Of a stretch of DNA of 64,000 bases, positions 61,919-64,000 are shown one piece after another. How positions within the stretch are numbered: position 1 is the stretch's first letter; each line of letters starts with the position of its first letter. The notes beneath the pieces were generated by a model. It was given only the letters and a program-made list of their open reading frames with translations, was not told the origin of the DNA and made no database searches. This DNA is from M3007 sp043764095 (GTDB lineage: Bacteria; Bacteroidota; Bacteroidia; Chitinophagales; Saprospiraceae), in the NCBI GenBank assembly GCA_043764095.1, contig JAYUKX010000001.1:1-64000 (forward strand), written 5' to 3'. The position numbers and the translations under genes are program-made.

Positions 61919-63658
61919 TTACTGTAATCGAATTTCACCAACGCCACAACCTTGTGGAACCATTGGAAATACATTATTTTCTTTACCTGTCATTACTTCT
62001 AAAAGATAAGATCCTTTATGGGCCAACATGGTTTGCAATGCTGCTTTTAAATGTACCCTTTCGCTTACTTTTTGTCCTGCAATACCGTAAGCATCGGCCA
62101 CTTTTACAAAATCGGGGCTGGTGATGTTTACAAAAGAATAGCGGCGTTCGTTGAATAGTTGTTGCCATTGGCGCACCATACCCAAGAATTGGTTATTGAG
62201 GATCATTATTTTTACATCCATCCCAAACTGGTGGATGGTGCCGAGTTCTTGAATGGTCATTTGAATGCCACCGTCACCTGCAATGGCTACTACTGTGCGG
62301 TGCGGTGCGCCCATTTTGGCACCTATTGCGGCAGGAAGTGCAAAACCCATTGTGCCTAGTCCGCCGGAGGTGATGTTGCTGCGCGTTTGATTAAATTTGG
62401 CATATCGACTAGCCACCATTTGGTGTTGGCCTACATCAGTTACGATAATGGCATCGCCTCCGGTGAGTTCGTTGAGCACCTTTATCACTTCACCCATTGT
62501 TAATACCTCATCGGTAGGGTTGAGTTCGTTGTGGATGACCTCTTTGTATTCCTCCTTGTCGCAGTCGTGGAAACGTTGTAACCATGCTGGATAGGATTTT
62601 TGCTGCACCAATTTTGTGAGCATTGGGAGTGTTTCCTTGCAATCGCCCCAAACGGGTATTGTTGCTGTAATATTTTTGTCGATTTCGGCGGGATCAATGT
62701 CGAGATGTATGATTTTTGCTTGTTTGGCATAGCGATCGAGGCGGCCTGTAACGCGGTCATCGAAGCGCATTCCAATGGCAATGAGTACATCGCATTGGTT
62801 GGTGAGTATATTGGGGCCGTAATTGCCGTGCATACCAAGCATGCCCACATTGAGCGGGTGGCTGGTAGGCAATGCGCCCAAACCAAGGAGTGTCCATGCG
62901 GATGGAATACCACTTTTTTCAATAAATGCCTTAAATTCTTCTTCTGCATTGCCCAAGATTACGCCTTGTCCAAAGAGGATATACGGACGCTCTGCAGCAT
63001 TGATCATATCGGCTGCTTCTTGGATATATTCTTTTCTGATAATGGGCTTTGGGCGATAACTTCTAATGTGATCGCAAGGGGTATAACCTTTGTTTTCAAT
63101 GAGTTCTATTTGTGCATTTTTGGTAATATCCACTAATACCGGGCCGGGCCTTCCACTTTTGGCGATGTAGAATGCTTTGGCTATTACTTCCGAAATTTCG
63201 GATGCCTCTGTTACTTGGCAGTTCCATTTGGTGACGGGTGTAGTAATGTTCATTACATCCGTTTCTTGGAATGCATCGGTGCCTAATAGGTGGGCAAATA
63301 CCTGTCCTGTGATGCATACCATTGGGGTGCTATCGATCAGGGCATCGGCAAGTCCGGTGATCAAATTGGTGGCTCCTGGACCGCTGGTGGCAAATACAAC
63401 GCCTACTTTGCCAGAACTTCGTGCATAGCCTTGCGCTGCATGTGTGGCACCTTGCTCGTGTCGGACAAGTATGTGATTTAGCCGATCTCCATAATCGTAT
63501 AGGGCATCGTAAATGGGCATGATGGCTCCGCCTGGATAGCCAAAAATGGTGTCCACGCCTTCTGCTACAAAGGCGTTGAGGACGGCTTGGGAGCCGGAAA
63601 TTTTTTGGGTGGTTGCTGGGGCGGCCTCTTTTAGGGCTATTTCGGTTGTATTTGCCAT
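61919..63658 (-). CDS. ilvB: Acetolactate synthase large subunit
   Basis: TPP-dependent enzyme that condenses pyruvate with pyruvate or 2-oxobutyrate. 579 residues: catalytic Glu in LVRHEQGATHAAQGYAR, a middle FAD-binding domain, and a C-terminal TPP motif GDGGIQMTIQELGTIHQFG followed by ILNNQFLGMVRQW. First gene of ilvB-ilvH-ilvC on the minus strand. IlvD, needed for the next step, is not in the window and may lie just outside its right edge. The 342 bp upstream hold 7-bp tandem repeats and REP-like copies. Confidence 0.95.
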   Translation of the reverse strand: MANTTEIALKEAAPATTQKISGSQAVLNAFVAEGVDTIFGYPGGAIMPIYDALYDYGDRLNHILVRHEQGATHAAQGYARSSGKVGVVFATSGPGATNLITGLADALIDSTPMVCITGQVFAHLLGTDAFQETDVMNITTPVTKWNCQVTEASEISEVIAKAFYIAKSGRPGPVLVDITKNAQIELIENKGYTPCDHIRSYRPKPIIRKEYIQEAADMINAAERPYILFGQGVILGNAEEEFKAFIEKSGIPSAWTLLGLGALPTSHPLNVGMLGMHGNYGPNILTNQCDVLIAIGMRFDDRVTGRLDRYAKQAKIIHLDIDPAEIDKNITATIPVWGDCKETLPMLTKLVQQKSYPAWLQRFHDCDKEEYKEVIHNELNPTDEVLTMGEVIKVLNELTGGDAIIVTDVGQHQMVASRYAKFNQTRSNITSGGLGTMGFALPAAIGAKMGAPHRTVVAIAGDGGIQMTIQELGTIHQFGMDVKIMILNNQFLGMVRQWQQLFNERRYSFVNITSPDFVKVADAYGIAGQKVSERVHLKAALQTMLAHKGSYLLEVMTGKENNVFPMVPQGCGVGEIRLQ

Positions 63659-63707
63659 AATGAATGTTTTTTAAATGTGGGTCGTTGTTTTATGGTGGAT
63701 ATTTTTC

Positions 63708-63755
63708 GTTACACGTTACACGTTACACGTTACACGTTCCATGTTCCATGTTCCA
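63708..63755. repeat. 7-bp tandem repeat upstream of ilvB
   Basis: GTTACAC four times, then GTTCCAT twice and a partial unit. It lies 49 bp before the ilvB start and runs into the REP-like copy at 63753. It is the kind of microsatellite that varies between strains and could alter ilvB promoter spacing. Confidence 0.8.
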
Positions 63756-63800
63756 AGGGTTAGCACCCTTGGCTGGATGTGCCGCCCCTTTGGGGCTTGG
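63753..63800. repeat. REP-like repeat, copy B (inverted)
   Basis: CCAAGGGTTAGCACCCTTGG hairpin followed by GATGTGCCGCCCCTTTGGGG. Reverse-complemented it matches copy A at 34050 (GCCCCAA.GGGGCG, then the AGGGT..ACCCT hairpin). It faces copy C across about 110 bp, forming an inverted pair. Confidence 0.7.
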
Positions 63801-63910
63801 ATCGAGATAGGGGAAAAATTCAACCTTTTATTGTGAACATAATCTGGTTGGCTTTTTGATTTTTAATGATATATAAAACCATAAGACTATGTTTTTAATA
63901 TTCCACAAAT

Positions 63911-63957
63911 CCAAGCCCCAACGGGGCGACATATCTCGCATAGGGCAACGCCCTATG
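63911..63957. repeat. REP-like repeat, copy C
   Basis: CCAAGCCCCAACGGGGCGAC followed by ATATC and the hairpin CATAGGGCAACGCCCTATG. Same family as copies A and B, here in the orientation of copy A. The remaining sequence to the window edge shows no gene. Confidence 0.75.
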
Positions 63958-64000
63958 TTACGTTTTGTAATCATTCCCCGTCCGTTACGCACCCTTCCGC

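Noticed and set aside
63708..63755. 7-bp repeat array as a CRISPR-like or origin element
   Set aside because: Units are contiguous without spacers and too short; it is a simple microsatellite.

Overview
The window is chromosomal DNA of a Bacteroidota bacterium, probably of the Saprospiria/Chitinophagia type (class placement is inference). Evidence: the type IX secretion peptidase PorU plus two cargo proteins with C-terminal T9SS sorting tails; a TonB-dependent receptor with an N-terminal carboxypeptidase-like domain; promoters of the TAnnTTTG kind; few Shine-Dalgarno sequences; and the tRNA-Thr/Tyr/Gly/Thr, tuf, tRNA-Trp, secE, nusG, rplKAJL, rpoBC order.

Layout. 1-7.4 kb: sbcC, a HAD phosphatase, a small membrane protein, an acyl-CoA thioesterase and a membrane-bound cytochrome c-type protein, with several short intergenic repeats. 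7.8-12.3 kb: two tandem membrane-anchored TIR-domain proteins, an AI-2E family transporter, aspartate kinase and a 58-residue membrane protein. 12.3-28.6 kb is accessory. It holds an HTH regulator with a twin-palindrome control region, a tandem duplication of a lipoprotein gene, a 1.46-kilo-residue T9SS cargo gene (hydrolase plus parallel beta-helix) interrupted at a run of eight G, more lipoproteins, an Lgt-like enzyme, a DUF433/DUF5615 toxin-antitoxin pair and a run of unrecognised membrane proteins. Its middle (22.53-22.90 kb) contains a second copy of the 58-residue gene next to a broken 3' end of the TonB receptor gene. All differences inside those copies are synonymous apart from the first two codons of the small gene. 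This suggests that the DNA arrived at this locus together with flanks from a related strain.

28.6-43.3 kb: the intact TonB receptor, pabB, two paralogous small membrane proteins, a T9SS cargo protein, porU, an SCO1-like copper chaperone, a MoxR-type ATPase and a cysteine-rich anchored peptide. 43.6-57.8 kb: five tRNAs and the conserved translation/transcription operon, closed by a rho-independent terminator after rpoC. 57.8-64 kb: an FMN reductase and, on the minus strand, the branched-chain amino-acid genes ilvB-ilvH-ilvC and ilvA. Aspartate kinase, threonine ammonia-lyase and the ilv enzymes together cover parts of the aspartate-to-isoleucine route.

The most interesting structures are the duplicated island flanks, the poly-G frameshift, the TIR pair, a MITE-like element found twice in opposite orientation (one copy supplies the end of a gene, the other abuts the promoter of the first TIR gene), a second MITE-like element between pabB and a small membrane gene, and the twin 17-bp palindromes. 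No rRNA, CRISPR array or transposase gene was seen. All identities were judged by eye; no database search was run.
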